Source of the DNA: Treponema sp. UBA7570
GTDB taxonomy: Bacteria > Spirochaetota > Spirochaetia > Treponematales > Treponemataceae
DNA length: 19,408 bases
Direction of reading: 5' to 3'
Assembly (NCBI GenBank): GCA_002477955.1
Contig: DLLE01000037.1
Span: 21,205 to 40,612, forward strand
Part shown: in pieces, positions 1 to 6,748 of the stretch
Numbering within the stretch: position 1 is the first letter of the stretch
Layout of the letters: every line of letters begins with the position of its first letter
The notes under the pieces: model-generated
What the model saw: only the letters and a program-made list of their open reading frames with translations
Told to the model about the DNA's origin: nothing
The model's database searches: none
Program-made: the position numbers and the translations under genes

Positions 1-22
1 TCATAGGCTCATAGGCTCATAG
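1..22. repeat. 8-bp short tandem repeat
   Basis: The unit tcataggc occurs 2.75 times head to tail, just upstream of the first gene's Shine-Dalgarno sequence. It begins at the window edge, so its true length is unknown. A length-variable repeat could affect spacing in the leader, but no promoter boxes can be assigned here. Confidence 0.6.
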
Positions 23-45
23 TATGTATTTTCAAGGAGTTTAGC

Positions 46-1101
46 ATGCTTTTGGCCATTCTTGGCACGTTTGTATTATCTTTAGTCTTTTGTCCGTTAA
101 TTATTAGAATTTGCAGAAAATTAAGCCTTTATGATGAAGTTGATCCGCGCAAGATTCACACAGGAAATATTCCTCGTCTTGGCGGAATTGCAGTTTTTGC
201 CTCTCTTTTAATTGTCTGGTTTTTTGTTCGTTTTGTTTTTAAAACTGTCGTGCTTAGTTCTTATTGGCCTTTATTCATAGGTTTTGGAATTATTCTTTTT
301 TTTGGAATTTTGGACGACATTCTTAATATGCGCGCAAAATTAAAGTTTTTAATGCAGATTCTTGCGGCTTTAGTTGTGAGCGTAAGCCCTTATCACTTTA
401 CGACATTTTTGTACTGGAAATTTCCGCCTTTTGTCGGCGAAATACTTACTTTTTTCTGGATTGTTTCAATTGTAAATGCTTATAACCTGATTGACGGGAT
501 GGACTGTGTTTGTTCAGGAATTTCATTTTTTGCCTGTCTTTCAATAGGTTTTATGCTTTATAAGGCGCACAACGGCATGAGCCTTATTTATTTTATGCTC
601 TGCGCGTCTTTGCTTGGCTTTATGTACTGGAACAAGCCGAACGCAAAAATATTTCTGGGCGATGGCGGAAGCCAATCTTTAGGATATTTGATCGCCGTTT
701 CTCCGTTTTTCTTTTTTGACAATCCAAGGTTTAATTTCCGCGAAATTCCAATGATGGTTCTTATGTGCTCGATTCCTTTGACAGACGTAATTGCCGCAAT
801 CTGGAGACGTCTGCGTGAGCACAGAAAGATTTTTAGTCCTGACAGGGCGCATATTCATCACAAGCTTTTGAATATTGGCTTTTCAAAAAATGCGGCAATT
901 TTGTTTTTGCTGTCGATTCAGGCAACTGTTACACTTGCAATTATTGTTTCATATTTTATGAAAGATCTTTCGGCAATTTGCCTTATATCATTTTGCTTGA
1001 TTTTTATATGGGGAATATTTATTACCTTTCATTATTTAAATAGAGCGGTCAATCTCTCGCACAAAGGCAAGCTAGAGGACCATCCAATGGCAGAGCATTA
1101 A
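46..1101 (+). CDS. WecA/MraY-type polyprenyl-phosphate sugar-1-phosphate transferase
   Basis: Integral membrane enzyme of glycosyltransferase family 4, expected to move a sugar-1-phosphate (often GlcNAc-1-P) from a UDP-sugar onto undecaprenyl phosphate, the first step of many surface-polysaccharide or teichoic-acid-like pathways. Family marks are present in order: a PRLGG motif (residues 43-47), the Asp pair D90-D91, an N-x-x-D-G-x-D motif (N147, D150, G151, D153), GDGGS (205-209, D206) and an HIHH motif (269-272). Hydrophobic segments run through the protein, and 351 aa is normal for WecA/TagO relatives. The ATG is preceded by AAGGAG at 34-39. MraY itself is less likely because the HIHH loop and the context fit the WecA/TagO branch; the exact sugar cannot be read from sequence. 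A possible link to the export genes at 13977-18398 is inference. Confidence 0.88.
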   Translation: MLLAILGTFVLSLVFCPLIIRICRKLSLYDEVDPRKIHTGNIPRLGGIAVFASLLIVWFFVRFVFKTVVLSSYWPLFIGFGIILFFGILDDILNMRAKLKFLMQILAALVVSVSPYHFTTFLYWKFPPFVGEILTFFWIVSIVNAYNLIDGMDCVCSGISFFACLSIGFMLYKAHNGMSLIYFMLCASLLGFMYWNKPNAKIFLGDGGSQSLGYLIAVSPFFFFDNPRFNFREIPMMVLMCSIPLTDVIAAIWRRLREHRKIFSPDRAHIHHKLLNIGFSKNAAILFLLSIQATVTLAIIVSYFMKDLSAICLISFCLIFIWGIFITFHYLNRAVNLSHKGKLEDHPMAEH

Positions 1102-1116
1102 AGCGTCTTAAAAAAA

Positions 1117-1479
1117 ATGAGTTTTTTTTTCGTAGCCCTAGGCGGAGCAGCAGGCGCTTGCGGCCGGTATGCCATTAGTCTTATTCCTGTCAAAACACAA
1201 TTCCCGGTTCTGACGCTTGTTACAAATTTTTTAGGCGCAGTTCTCATTGGATTTGTTGTCGGAATAGCAGAAAACAAAAATGTTTCAAAAAACGCAATGC
1301 TTTTTCTAAAGACAGGAATTTGCGGCGGATTTACAACATTTTCAACATTCAGCCTCGAAGCCTATAACCTTTTTACGGCCAAAAATTGCGGAGTTGGCGG
1401 TTTGTATGTTTTTTTGAGCGTGGCAGGCTGTATAGCAGGGGTCTGGCTCGGAAAAAAATCTGTTTTTAATTTAATTTAA
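1117..1479 (+). CDS. crcB: CrcB/Fluc fluoride ion channel
   Basis: Small membrane channel that expels fluoride and works as an antiparallel dimer. The 120-aa length, an N-terminal GGxxGxxxRY motif (residues 9-18), a TNFLG motif with the pore Asn (N37), and the GFTTFSTFS signature (71-79) are diagnostic; four hydrophobic segments can be traced. It starts 15 nt after the stop of the upstream transferase with no clear Shine-Dalgarno sequence, so it is probably co-transcribed. No fluoride riboswitch fits in that short gap. A single full-length copy is present rather than the paired half-size genes of some Gram-positives. Confidence 0.93.
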   Translation: MSFFFVALGGAAGACGRYAISLIPVKTQFPVLTLVTNFLGAVLIGFVVGIAENKNVSKNAMLFLKTGICGGFTTFSTFSLEAYNLFTAKNCGVGGLYVFLSVAGCIAGVWLGKKSVFNLI

Positions 1480-1498
1480 AAAATCTCAGCGACATTCC

Positions 1499-1575
1499 TT
1501 GTCATTATCGGGGCTAGACCCGATAATCTATTGAAATTTTACACTAGATTGCCGTGTCGGGCACGGCAATGACAA
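1499..1575. repeat. Intergenic stem-loop repeat element (two hairpins)
   Basis: The 77-bp element is bounded by an 8-bp inverted repeat, ttgtcatt (1499-1506) and aatgacaa (1568-1575). Inside are two hairpins with perfect 9-bp arms: attatcggg/cccgataat (1504-1512/1519-1527, 6-nt loop) and attgccgtg/cacggcaat (1548-1556/1562-1570, 5-nt loop). Each has the form GTCATT-stem-loop-stem-AATC when read in its own orientation. Related elements lie at 4510-4684 and 19312-19408. It follows crcB but has no T-run, so it is not an obvious terminator. Confidence 0.85.
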
Positions 1576-1659
1576 ACATATTAGCAGAGGAATAAGAGCT
1601 AAGCAGCTGTTTTTAGTGAAAACTAAAGTTTTAATCTTGCTTTTTATGGGAGAACAAAA

Positions 1660-1965
1660 ATGGGAATTATTGCCGGATTTATATTTTTTTGCATCCTTTT
1701 TTTTATAGTTTGCGCATATATCGGAGCACAAGGACAGCCGCCAAGGTGGCCTCATAATTATGGACACGATTACTACGAAGATGAAGAAGATTTTGACGAT
1801 GAACATTCAGATTATGCAGACTTTGAAATAAAGGCGGCAAAAGGAAAAAGAGATTATTTTTCTGACGATCCGGCTCAGGATTATTGCTCTTATTATTCTC
1901 AAGTTGCGGACAACGCGGATATGGGCGATCGAGATTCCATGGACGAGATAAAAGGGGAGTGGTGA
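1660..1965 (+). CDS. Small acidic single-pass membrane protein, unknown function
   Basis: Not recognised as a known family. The 101-aa product has one N-terminal hydrophobic helix (about residues 2-23), then a strongly acidic, tyrosine-rich tail (about residues 35-60, runs of D and E) and a further charged C-terminus; the tail is probably disordered. The ATG is preceded by GGGAGA at 1648-1653, a good ribosome-binding site, which supports a real gene. It lies alone between the stem-loop element and a convergent gene on the other strand. A 92-aa antisense frame (1528-1806) is judged spurious. Confidence 0.6.
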   Translation: MGIIAGFIFFCILFFIVCAYIGAQGQPPRWPHNYGHDYYEDEEDFDDEHSDYADFEIKAAKGKRDYFSDDPAQDYCSYYSQVADNADMGDRDSMDEIKGEW

Positions 1966-2069
1966 TTTTTAGCCTTTAAGGGCAAAACGTTTAAATTCTG
2001 CAAATGGGCGAGTGCAGTGTAAGGAAACCGGTTGTTTTTGCATTTGCAATTGAAGAATAGAAACTCAAG

Positions 2070-2876
2070 CTATACTCTTCTTACCCTTACTGCCTCAGAA
2101 AAAGCCTCCACGCATTCAGCGCGCTCTCGGCTGTTCGGATTCAGGCTTGTTACAACCGCAATGCAAAAAAGCGGCTCTTCCTCGCAGCTCTCTCCATCGT
2201 AGCCAAGATTGAAGCTGTCCGGCAGATAAAGCTCCAGCTTTTTGGGTGTGTTTGTGTACGGATTCGGTAGAGGAATCCATTCAGAACGGGGCGCATACAC
2301 ATTCTGCTCCATGCACGGAACAAGAAACACGCCGCATATTTCGCCGCCGACTTTAAGCCCGTTTCCTTTTATGCGGAGCGGCCGGTTCATATAAATCGTG
2401 TTTTCTTCCGCGCTTTCCGCCGCAAGGCTTTTGACTTCTGAAATATAGATTCTTGAATTCCGCAGTACAATCTGCGACGGCAGAATGTTCTTCAGAGCTT
2501 TTTCCGCTTCCTTTGACGGCGTAAACGCAAGCTTAAAATGCCTGGAGATTTCGCCCGCGGTCATAAACTGTTCAACGCTGCCTTCTACTGAAAAACCGAG
2601 CGTTCCAAGCCCCAGAAGGTCAACCGCAAGCCCATCCGAAAGAGCCTCTTTCGCAGCCTTTGACAAAATTTCCGCCGCATACAATAGAGTCTCCTCAGAA
2701 ATAACAGTTCCGCCTCTTTTCGAGCGCGCAACGAGCTGCTCTGTAGAAACCACATTATTTCTGATTTTCCCAACGCACTTTCCAATCCTGTTTCCGTCCT
2801 TGTCCTTCAAGTTCGACGGATAAACCGAGACAAAAACTCTTCCCTTTGGCTTTTCAAGCCCTAATTCCTCTTTCAT
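2070..2876 (-). CDS. HU-like DNA-binding protein with C-terminal DUF4469-type domain
   Basis: The N-terminal half (about residues 10-130) resembles the HU/IHF-like DNA-binding domain of the HU-DNA_bdg family: an opening beta strand and helix, a GxxVDLLGLGTLGFSV-like strand around residues 82-98, and a FTPSKE motif near 118-123 before an amphipathic helix. The C-terminal half (about 140-268) resembles the Ig-like DUF4469 domain often joined to it. This is pattern recognition, not a search. The start has GGAGA 7 nt upstream (plus-strand tctcc, 2884-2888). Upstream is an extended -10 (TGCTATACT, 2921-2929) and a long palindrome array, suggesting that the protein or a partner binds there. Sampled lines show 47-52% GC against 32-37% in several other genes, so acquisition is possible. 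Confidence 0.7.
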   Translation of the reverse strand: MKEELGLEKPKGRVFVSVYPSNLKDKDGNRIGKCVGKIRNNVVSTEQLVARSKRGGTVISEETLLYAAEILSKAAKEALSDGLAVDLLGLGTLGFSVEGSVEQFMTAGEISRHFKLAFTPSKEAEKALKNILPSQIVLRNSRIYISEVKSLAAESAEENTIYMNRPLRIKGNGLKVGGEICGVFLVPCMEQNVYAPRSEWIPLPNPYTNTPKKLELYLPDSFNLGYDGESCEEEPLFCIAVVTSLNPNSRERAECVEAFSEAVRVRRV

Positions 2877-2906
2877 GGCAATTTCTCCGCTGCAATTTCA
2901 TTCAGT

Positions 2907-3094
2907 TTTCTAGTTTTATCAGTATAGCACTGATTAGCTAATCAAGATACTGCTGATTAGTTAATCATCATACCGCTGACAAGCTAATCAGCAGACTGAT
3001 GATATGTTAATCATTGCTCCGCTTATTAACCTTATCAGCATATCACTTATTAAACTAATCAATATACCGCTGATTAGTCTAATCAGCGGTATAT
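2907..3094. repeat. Array of 7-8 near-palindromic sites, 23-24 bp period
   Basis: Seven clear sites start at 2930, 2953, 2976, 2999, 3022, 3046 and 3070, each 15-16 bp with consensus CTGATTAGYTAATCA, separated by exactly 8-bp spacers (several close to NCATACCG). A degraded eighth copy ends at 2921. The last site is the core of a perfect 33-bp inverted repeat (3062-3094, 15-bp arms, 3-nt loop). The 23-24 bp spacing puts successive sites near the same helical face. The array abuts the candidate promoter of the HU-like gene and is best read as a multi-site operator or nucleoprotein assembly site. Spacers of 8 nt exclude CRISPR. Confidence 0.85.
2921..2929 (-). promoter_or_regulatory. Extended -10 promoter of the HU-like gene
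   Basis: Read on the minus strand this is TGC-TATACT, an extended -10 box. No good -35 lies 17 bp upstream; that position is occupied by the first palindrome of the array (2930-2944). Predicted transcription start is near 2914, leaving a leader of about 37 nt that contains the Shine-Dalgarno sequence. Confidence 0.5.
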
Positions 3095-3303
3095 AACACA
3101 GAGGCGTTGCAGACAGTAACATAGAAATGTTTTAGCCGGCGTAAAGGAACAATCTGAGTTCATCTAATGGAAGCAAATCAAGCCGAAAAATATGCTAGAC
3201 ACTATGCCGTAAAACTGTAAAGCGTAACGCCTGTATTATAGAAAAGACACTGAATAAAAAACTGTCAATAGGCGCGGCCAAGCTTCAGCAAGACAGCAAT
3301 ATC
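3095..3303. other. Gene-free stretch between the palindrome array and the upstream gene
   Basis: No convincing ORF, tRNA or promoter is seen. On the minus strand, downstream of the gene ending at 3304, a weak terminator-like structure can be drawn: CTGTC (3296-3292) could pair with GACAG (3266-3262) and is followed by a run of six T (3261-3256), but the 25-nt loop makes it doubtful. Confidence 0.4.
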
Positions 3304-4470
3304 CTATTTCTTTCTTCTGAGCGCCCTGATTTTTCCAAGGGGATAGAGCCTTGCATTGCAAACAGCGCTTTGCGTGTTTTTCTCAAGCGCGCACTCAAAA
3401 AATCCGAGAGCGCACAGAATCAGAAGAAGATTGTTGAACGCCGGAACAGAAACAAAATTATGCAGAAAATCTCCGCCTGAAAGCTCAAGTCGTTTTCCAA
3501 AACAGGCGGAAGTTTTTGACTTGCAAGAATTTGCAGTATTTTCTGATTCAATCTGGACAAAATAGCCAGCTCCTTCTGCTGGAATATAGAACTTTGGAAT
3601 TTTACTGGCTATCTCGTCATAAAAAGAATTCTCGATTTTCTCAAAGCTCACAGGATTTTCAAAAAGCGGACTTTCAAGAAAGCCGCATACAGATTCAATT
3701 TGACTGATTTTCTCCTGCGTTGTCTTAGGCGAAAGCCAGTAGCGCGCGCTTAGGTTTAGATGCGGAACAAGAAAAGCCGCGTCAAAGCTGTTAGGAGCGT
3801 TTGCAATAACTTCAACAGCATCGCGGCTTGTCGCAGCAGATTTCAGTTTTTCTTCTATTGTGTTATCCATTTTTTGAAGGGCGGGAGTGGATTTTATAAT
3901 CTCGCCAGCAGAAACTGGAGAAAAATTGTCTTCAGCGCAGACAGAAAGCTCGGCAAGATTTTTGTATTTGTCAAGAACGGAAAGGTGGGCGGCAATGTAG
4001 CGGCGAAAAACAGCCGGGCAAAAGACAAAGCCGTTTTTATAAATTGCGATATTCTCAAGAACATACTTCTGCTTCTTTTGAATGTCGTTCAGAATTTCAG
4101 ACTTTTTGAGGCTCTTGTAGCTCGAATCGCTGATGTCTTCGTCAAGAATTCCGGATATTCTATAGGCGCGGCTGGCAGAAAGGACAGGATATTTCACAAG
4201 CAGAACCAGCAGATTTTTGCTGCTTTGCGGAAGTCTCTCAAACCACATAAGAAACGCCTCCTGCATTGACAAAAGCCTGCTTGCGTATTTGTAGACTTCA
4301 TCTTTTGGAAGCACAAGGTGGTCATTTTCCCTCGAAGTGTTAAAGACAAAACGCCTGAGACGGCGCTCGTTGAACCAAAGCGTGCGGCTTTTATAAAGGT
4401 CAAGAATTTCATTTGAGCAAATCGAGCTGTGCAGTAGAGATGAAAGACTGCTGTTTGAATATACCGGCAT
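3304..4470 (-). CDS. Hypothetical soluble protein, possible winged-helix C-terminus
   Basis: Not recognised. The 388-aa product has no signal peptide or membrane segment and is rich in Ser, Leu and Lys. The N-terminal part looks helical. The C-terminal segment (a hydrophobic helix, then a small hairpin ending in LYPLGK before a basic tail) is reminiscent of a winged-helix fold, which is only a guess. The frame is open upstream to a GTG at 4503, but I prefer the ATG at 4470: it lies 6 nt after an extended -10 box, while the GTG lies upstream of the predicted transcription start, lacks a ribosome-binding site and abuts a repeat. It is co-directional with the HU-like gene but 427 nt away, so a shared operon is doubtful. 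Sampled GC of about 38-52% is above the window norm. Confidence 0.6.
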   Translation of the reverse strand: MPVYSNSSLSSLLHSSICSNEILDLYKSRTLWFNERRLRRFVFNTSRENDHLVLPKDEVYKYASRLLSMQEAFLMWFERLPQSSKNLLVLLVKYPVLSASRAYRISGILDEDISDSSYKSLKKSEILNDIQKKQKYVLENIAIYKNGFVFCPAVFRRYIAAHLSVLDKYKNLAELSVCAEDNFSPVSAGEIIKSTPALQKMDNTIEEKLKSAATSRDAVEVIANAPNSFDAAFLVPHLNLSARYWLSPKTTQEKISQIESVCGFLESPLFENPVSFEKIENSFYDEIASKIPKFYIPAEGAGYFVQIESENTANSCKSKTSACFGKRLELSGGDFLHNFVSVPAFNNLLLILCALGFFECALEKNTQSAVCNARLYPLGKIRALRRKK

Positions 4471-4473
4471 AGG

Positions 4474-4485
4474 AATATTATAGCA
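4474..4485 (-). promoter_or_regulatory. Extended -10 promoter giving a probable leaderless mRNA
   Basis: On the minus strand, TGC precedes TATAAT (4482-4477); six bases later comes the ATG at 4470. Transcription would start at or next to the A of the ATG. No good -35 is visible, which an extended -10 can compensate for. No Shine-Dalgarno sequence is present. Confidence 0.5.
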
Positions 4486-4509
4486 TAGAAAACAGTAGTG
4501 CACAGTTAG

Positions 4510-4684
4510 ATTATCGGGTCAAGCCCGATAATGACAGAAAGTCAAGGCCATAATGACAAGGGAGGCAAACCCGATAATGACAGAAAGTCAAGGCCATAAT
4601 GACAAGGGAGGCAAACCCGATAATGACAGAAAAATCAAACACGAAAATGACAGTCCGCTTTATGTTGTTCCCTTGCTTGTCAAG
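4510..4684. repeat. Stem-loop plus 46-bp tandem repeats
   Basis: A hairpin attatcggg-tcaag-cccgataat (4510-4532) leads into 46-bp direct repeats: complete copies at 4524-4569 and 4570-4615, identical by eye, and a truncated third (4616-4632). The segment 4649-4684 matches 19320-19355 in inverted orientation at 33 of 36 positions and contains cccttg-cttgt-caag type pairing. Each repeat carries ataatgaca, the same end motif as the other stem-loop elements. No protein is encoded. Together with 4471-4509 and the MATE promoter, this fills the 316-base gap between genes. Confidence 0.85.
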
Positions 4685-4737
4685 TAGACAGAATAGGCAT
4701 TACAAAAAGATATAAGATTTTTATCGAATTTTTTAGA

Positions 4738-4765
4738 TTTACAAAGTTTGCTTTTATGATATATT
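4738..4765 (+). promoter_or_regulatory. Promoter of the MATE-isochorismatase unit
   Basis: TTTACA (4738-4743), a 16-bp spacer, then TATATT (4760-4765). The predicted start near 4772 leaves a leader of about 27 nt before the ATG at 4799. Confidence 0.5.
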
Positions 4766-4798
4766 ATTGCGAACTGATTATTTTAATTGAGCAAAAAA

Positions 4799-6142
4799 AT
4801 GAAAAGCATTGAAATGGATATGACCCAAGGTTCGCTTTTTAAAAAGATTTTTATCTTTAGCGTGCCTCTTGTAATTACAAATGTTCTCCAGATTTTATTT
4901 AATATGACGGATACGGCGGTTGTAGGACGTTTTGCCGGTTATCTGCCTCTGGGCTCTGTTGGTTCTACCGGACAAATGGTCTTTTTTTGTTCAGGAATTT
5001 TAACCGGACTTGGCGGCGGCGTAAACGTTCTGGCGGCAATCTGCGTCGGTCAAAAAAATTATAAAGATTTTGAAGTTACAGTAAGAGCGTCGGCCGTCGC
5101 ATGTTTTTGCATTGGAATTTTGCTTTTGGTTGCCGGTGTATTTTCTGCCACAGGAATTCTCAATCTCTTAAACACCAAACCTGAACTCTTGCACGATGCG
5201 GCCGTTTATTTTAAGATTTATATGCTCTGTATGCCGGCAATGGCAATGTACAATTTTGGAAATGCCATTTTAAGCGCCCAGGGCGACACCCGCTCTCCCC
5301 TTCTCTATCTGATTGCCGCAGGAATTGTCAATGTTTTTCTCGATCTGCTGCTCGTAATTGTTTTTAAGCTTTCAGTCGTTGGAGTCGGCGTTGCAACCGT
5401 AATTGCGCAATACATTTCGTGTATTCTTACTTTACGGAAAATCTACAAAGTCCTGTCAAAAAATAATTTTGATTTTAAGTACAGACAGATTTCTAGTTAC
5501 AAAATTTTACAGATAATCAAAATCGGTGTGCCAGCCGGCCTTCAAAACGCGATATTTGCAATTGCAAATCTTTTTATTGTTGCGGCTGTAAACTCTTTTG
5601 ACGCCGCCATGGTTGCGGGAAACGCCGCTACAATGAATGGCGACAACCTCGTTTTTAACATTATGTCTGCATTTTATACTGCCGGCGCAACTTTTATCGG
5701 ACAAAACCTCGGAGCGCACAAAAAAAAGCGAATCCTTAGTTCATATTTTATAAGCATGGGCTACGCAGCCATTGCAGGCTTTGTGCTTGGAGGTATTCTC
5801 TTTGTCTTTGGACAGGAATTTTTGTCGCTCTTTACAAAAGACCAGGCCGTTGTCGGCTACGCAATGCAAAAATTCAAAATTATGACTTTTAGCTTTGGAA
5901 TTTCTGCCTTTATGGACGGAACAATTGCCGCAAGCCGTGGGCTTCGAAAAACTTTAGTGCCCTCAATAATGGTTTTTATCGGTTCTTGCGTCTTGCGCGT
6001 AATCTGGGTTTTTACGATTTTTGCACATTATAGAACAGTCGAAAGCCTCTTTTTGCTTTATCCGTTCAGCTGGGCGGCTACTGCGGTTTTTGAAATCGTT
6101 TACTTTGCAATCATTTACAAAAAAGAAACAGCCGACATGTAG
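4799..6142 (+). CDS. MATE-family multidrug/metabolite efflux transporter
   Basis: Polytopic inner-membrane exporter of the MATE family, expected to extrude cationic or organic compounds by sodium or proton antiport. The product is 447 aa, the family norm, with about 12 hydrophobic segments in two similar halves. The N-terminus has the typical MDMTQGSL...FSVPLV pattern followed by a LFNMTDTAVVGRF segment, and the second half repeats the pattern near a GVPAGLQNA motif. A TTG at 4787 would add four residues; the ATG at 4799 is preferred because it gives the usual N-terminus. Both lack a strong Shine-Dalgarno sequence. An isochorismatase-like gene follows after 45 nt and is probably co-transcribed. 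Substrate cannot be assigned. Confidence 0.9.
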   Translation: MKSIEMDMTQGSLFKKIFIFSVPLVITNVLQILFNMTDTAVVGRFAGYLPLGSVGSTGQMVFFCSGILTGLGGGVNVLAAICVGQKNYKDFEVTVRASAVACFCIGILLLVAGVFSATGILNLLNTKPELLHDAAVYFKIYMLCMPAMAMYNFGNAILSAQGDTRSPLLYLIAAGIVNVFLDLLLVIVFKLSVVGVGVATVIAQYISCILTLRKIYKVLSKNNFDFKYRQISSYKILQIIKIGVPAGLQNAIFAIANLFIVAAVNSFDAAMVAGNAATMNGDNLVFNIMSAFYTAGATFIGQNLGAHKKKRILSSYFISMGYAAIAGFVLGGILFVFGQEFLSLFTKDQAVVGYAMQKFKIMTFSFGISAFMDGTIAASRGLRKTLVPSIMVFIGSCVLRVIWVFTIFAHYRTVESLFLLYPFSWAATAVFEIVYFAIIYKKETADM

Positions 6143-6187
6143 ACAGACAAAAAATTTGTTTTTGCAATGCTTTGACAGGAGTTTGAA

Positions 6188-6742
6188 TTGAAAAAAGACG
6201 ATTTGCTTTTGATAGTCGATATGCAGAATGTTTATGCCCGCGGCGGAAAATGGGAATGTCTTGACACAGAAGGAGCGGCTCAAAACCTTCAAAAAATAAT
6301 TGACCGCGGACTAAAAAACGTAATTTTTACACGGTTTATAGCAAACGAAACTTCTCCAAAAGGCGTCTGGGCAGAATACAATAAAAAGTACAGCGATGTA
6401 AATTCCGATTTTTTTGCAAACCAAATGTTAAAAGAATTTGAGCCTTCCTTAAAAAAATTTCCTCTTTATACAAAAAGTGTCTATTCTTCGCTTGCAATCC
6501 CGGAAGTTTTAGAAGCCTGCAAAAAAGCAGGGCGCGTCATTATCGGCGGAGTTGTTGCCGAATGTTGCGTTTTATCCACTGTTTTTGCTTTAATTGACGA
6601 AGGAATTTACACAGTTTATTTGACAGACGGAGCAAGCGGACTAGACAAGCCAAAAGAAGACGCCGTCAAGCTGACATTATCCGGACTTTCTCCCTTGCAC
6701 CTAAAAATGATGTCAACTCAGGAATATCTCAAGGAAAAGTAA
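6188..6742 (+). CDS. Isochorismatase-like cysteine hydrolase (nicotinamidase-related)
   Basis: Cytoplasmic hydrolase of the isochorismatase superfamily, which cleaves amide or vinyl-ether bonds in small molecules such as nicotinamide, isochorismate or N-carbamoyl compounds. The triad is visible: D11 in LLIVDMQN, K96 in YTKS, and C127 in GVVAECCV; the second Cys of the pair aligns with the nucleophile. At 184 aa it has normal length. The TTG start is well supported by AGGAG at 6177-6181, 6 nt upstream. It follows the MATE exporter by 45 nt, suggesting a linked detoxification or metabolite role, which is inference. The specific substrate is not predictable; the nicotinamidase metal site DxHxxxH is not seen in its usual form. 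Confidence 0.85.
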   Translation: MKKDDLLLIVDMQNVYARGGKWECLDTEGAAQNLQKIIDRGLKNVIFTRFIANETSPKGVWAEYNKKYSDVNSDFFANQMLKEFEPSLKKFPLYTKSVYSSLAIPEVLEACKKAGRVIIGGVVAECCVLSTVFALIDEGIYTVYLTDGASGLDKPKEDAVKLTLSGLSPLHLKMMSTQEYLKEK

Positions 6743-6748
6743 CAAAAC

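Noticed and set aside
1102..1116. Fluoride riboswitch before crcB
   Set aside because: Only 15 nt separate crcB from the upstream gene, too little for the aptamer, and the upstream coding sequence shows no obvious alternative.
1528..1806. 92-aa minus-strand frame with a hydrophobic start
   Set aside because: It lies antisense to the small membrane protein and overlaps the stem-loop element; it has no supported ribosome-binding site or recognisable domain.
1981..2048. Terminator between convergent genes at 1965 and 2070
   Set aside because: Only a distant 8-bp complementarity (tgcaaatg 1999-2006, catttgca 2041-2048) is found, with a long loop and no T-run.
2930..3085. Possible CRISPR array
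   Set aside because: Repeats are degenerate palindromes of 15-16 bp with 8-bp spacers that are themselves similar; CRISPR spacers are about 30 bp and unique, and no cas gene is nearby.
3760..4269. 169-aa plus-strand frame
   Set aside because: It is a shadow of the unknown minus-strand gene at 3304-4470, with biased Lys/Arg/Phe composition and no ribosome-binding site.
3304..4503. GTG start at 4503 for the unknown protein
   Set aside because: It lacks a ribosome-binding site, abuts a repeat element and would lie upstream of the predicted transcription start; the ATG at 4470 fits better.
4524..4632. Possible CRISPR or iteron origin from the 46-bp direct repeats
   Set aside because: The units are head to tail without spacers, and belong to the dispersed stem-loop family; no replication gene is nearby.
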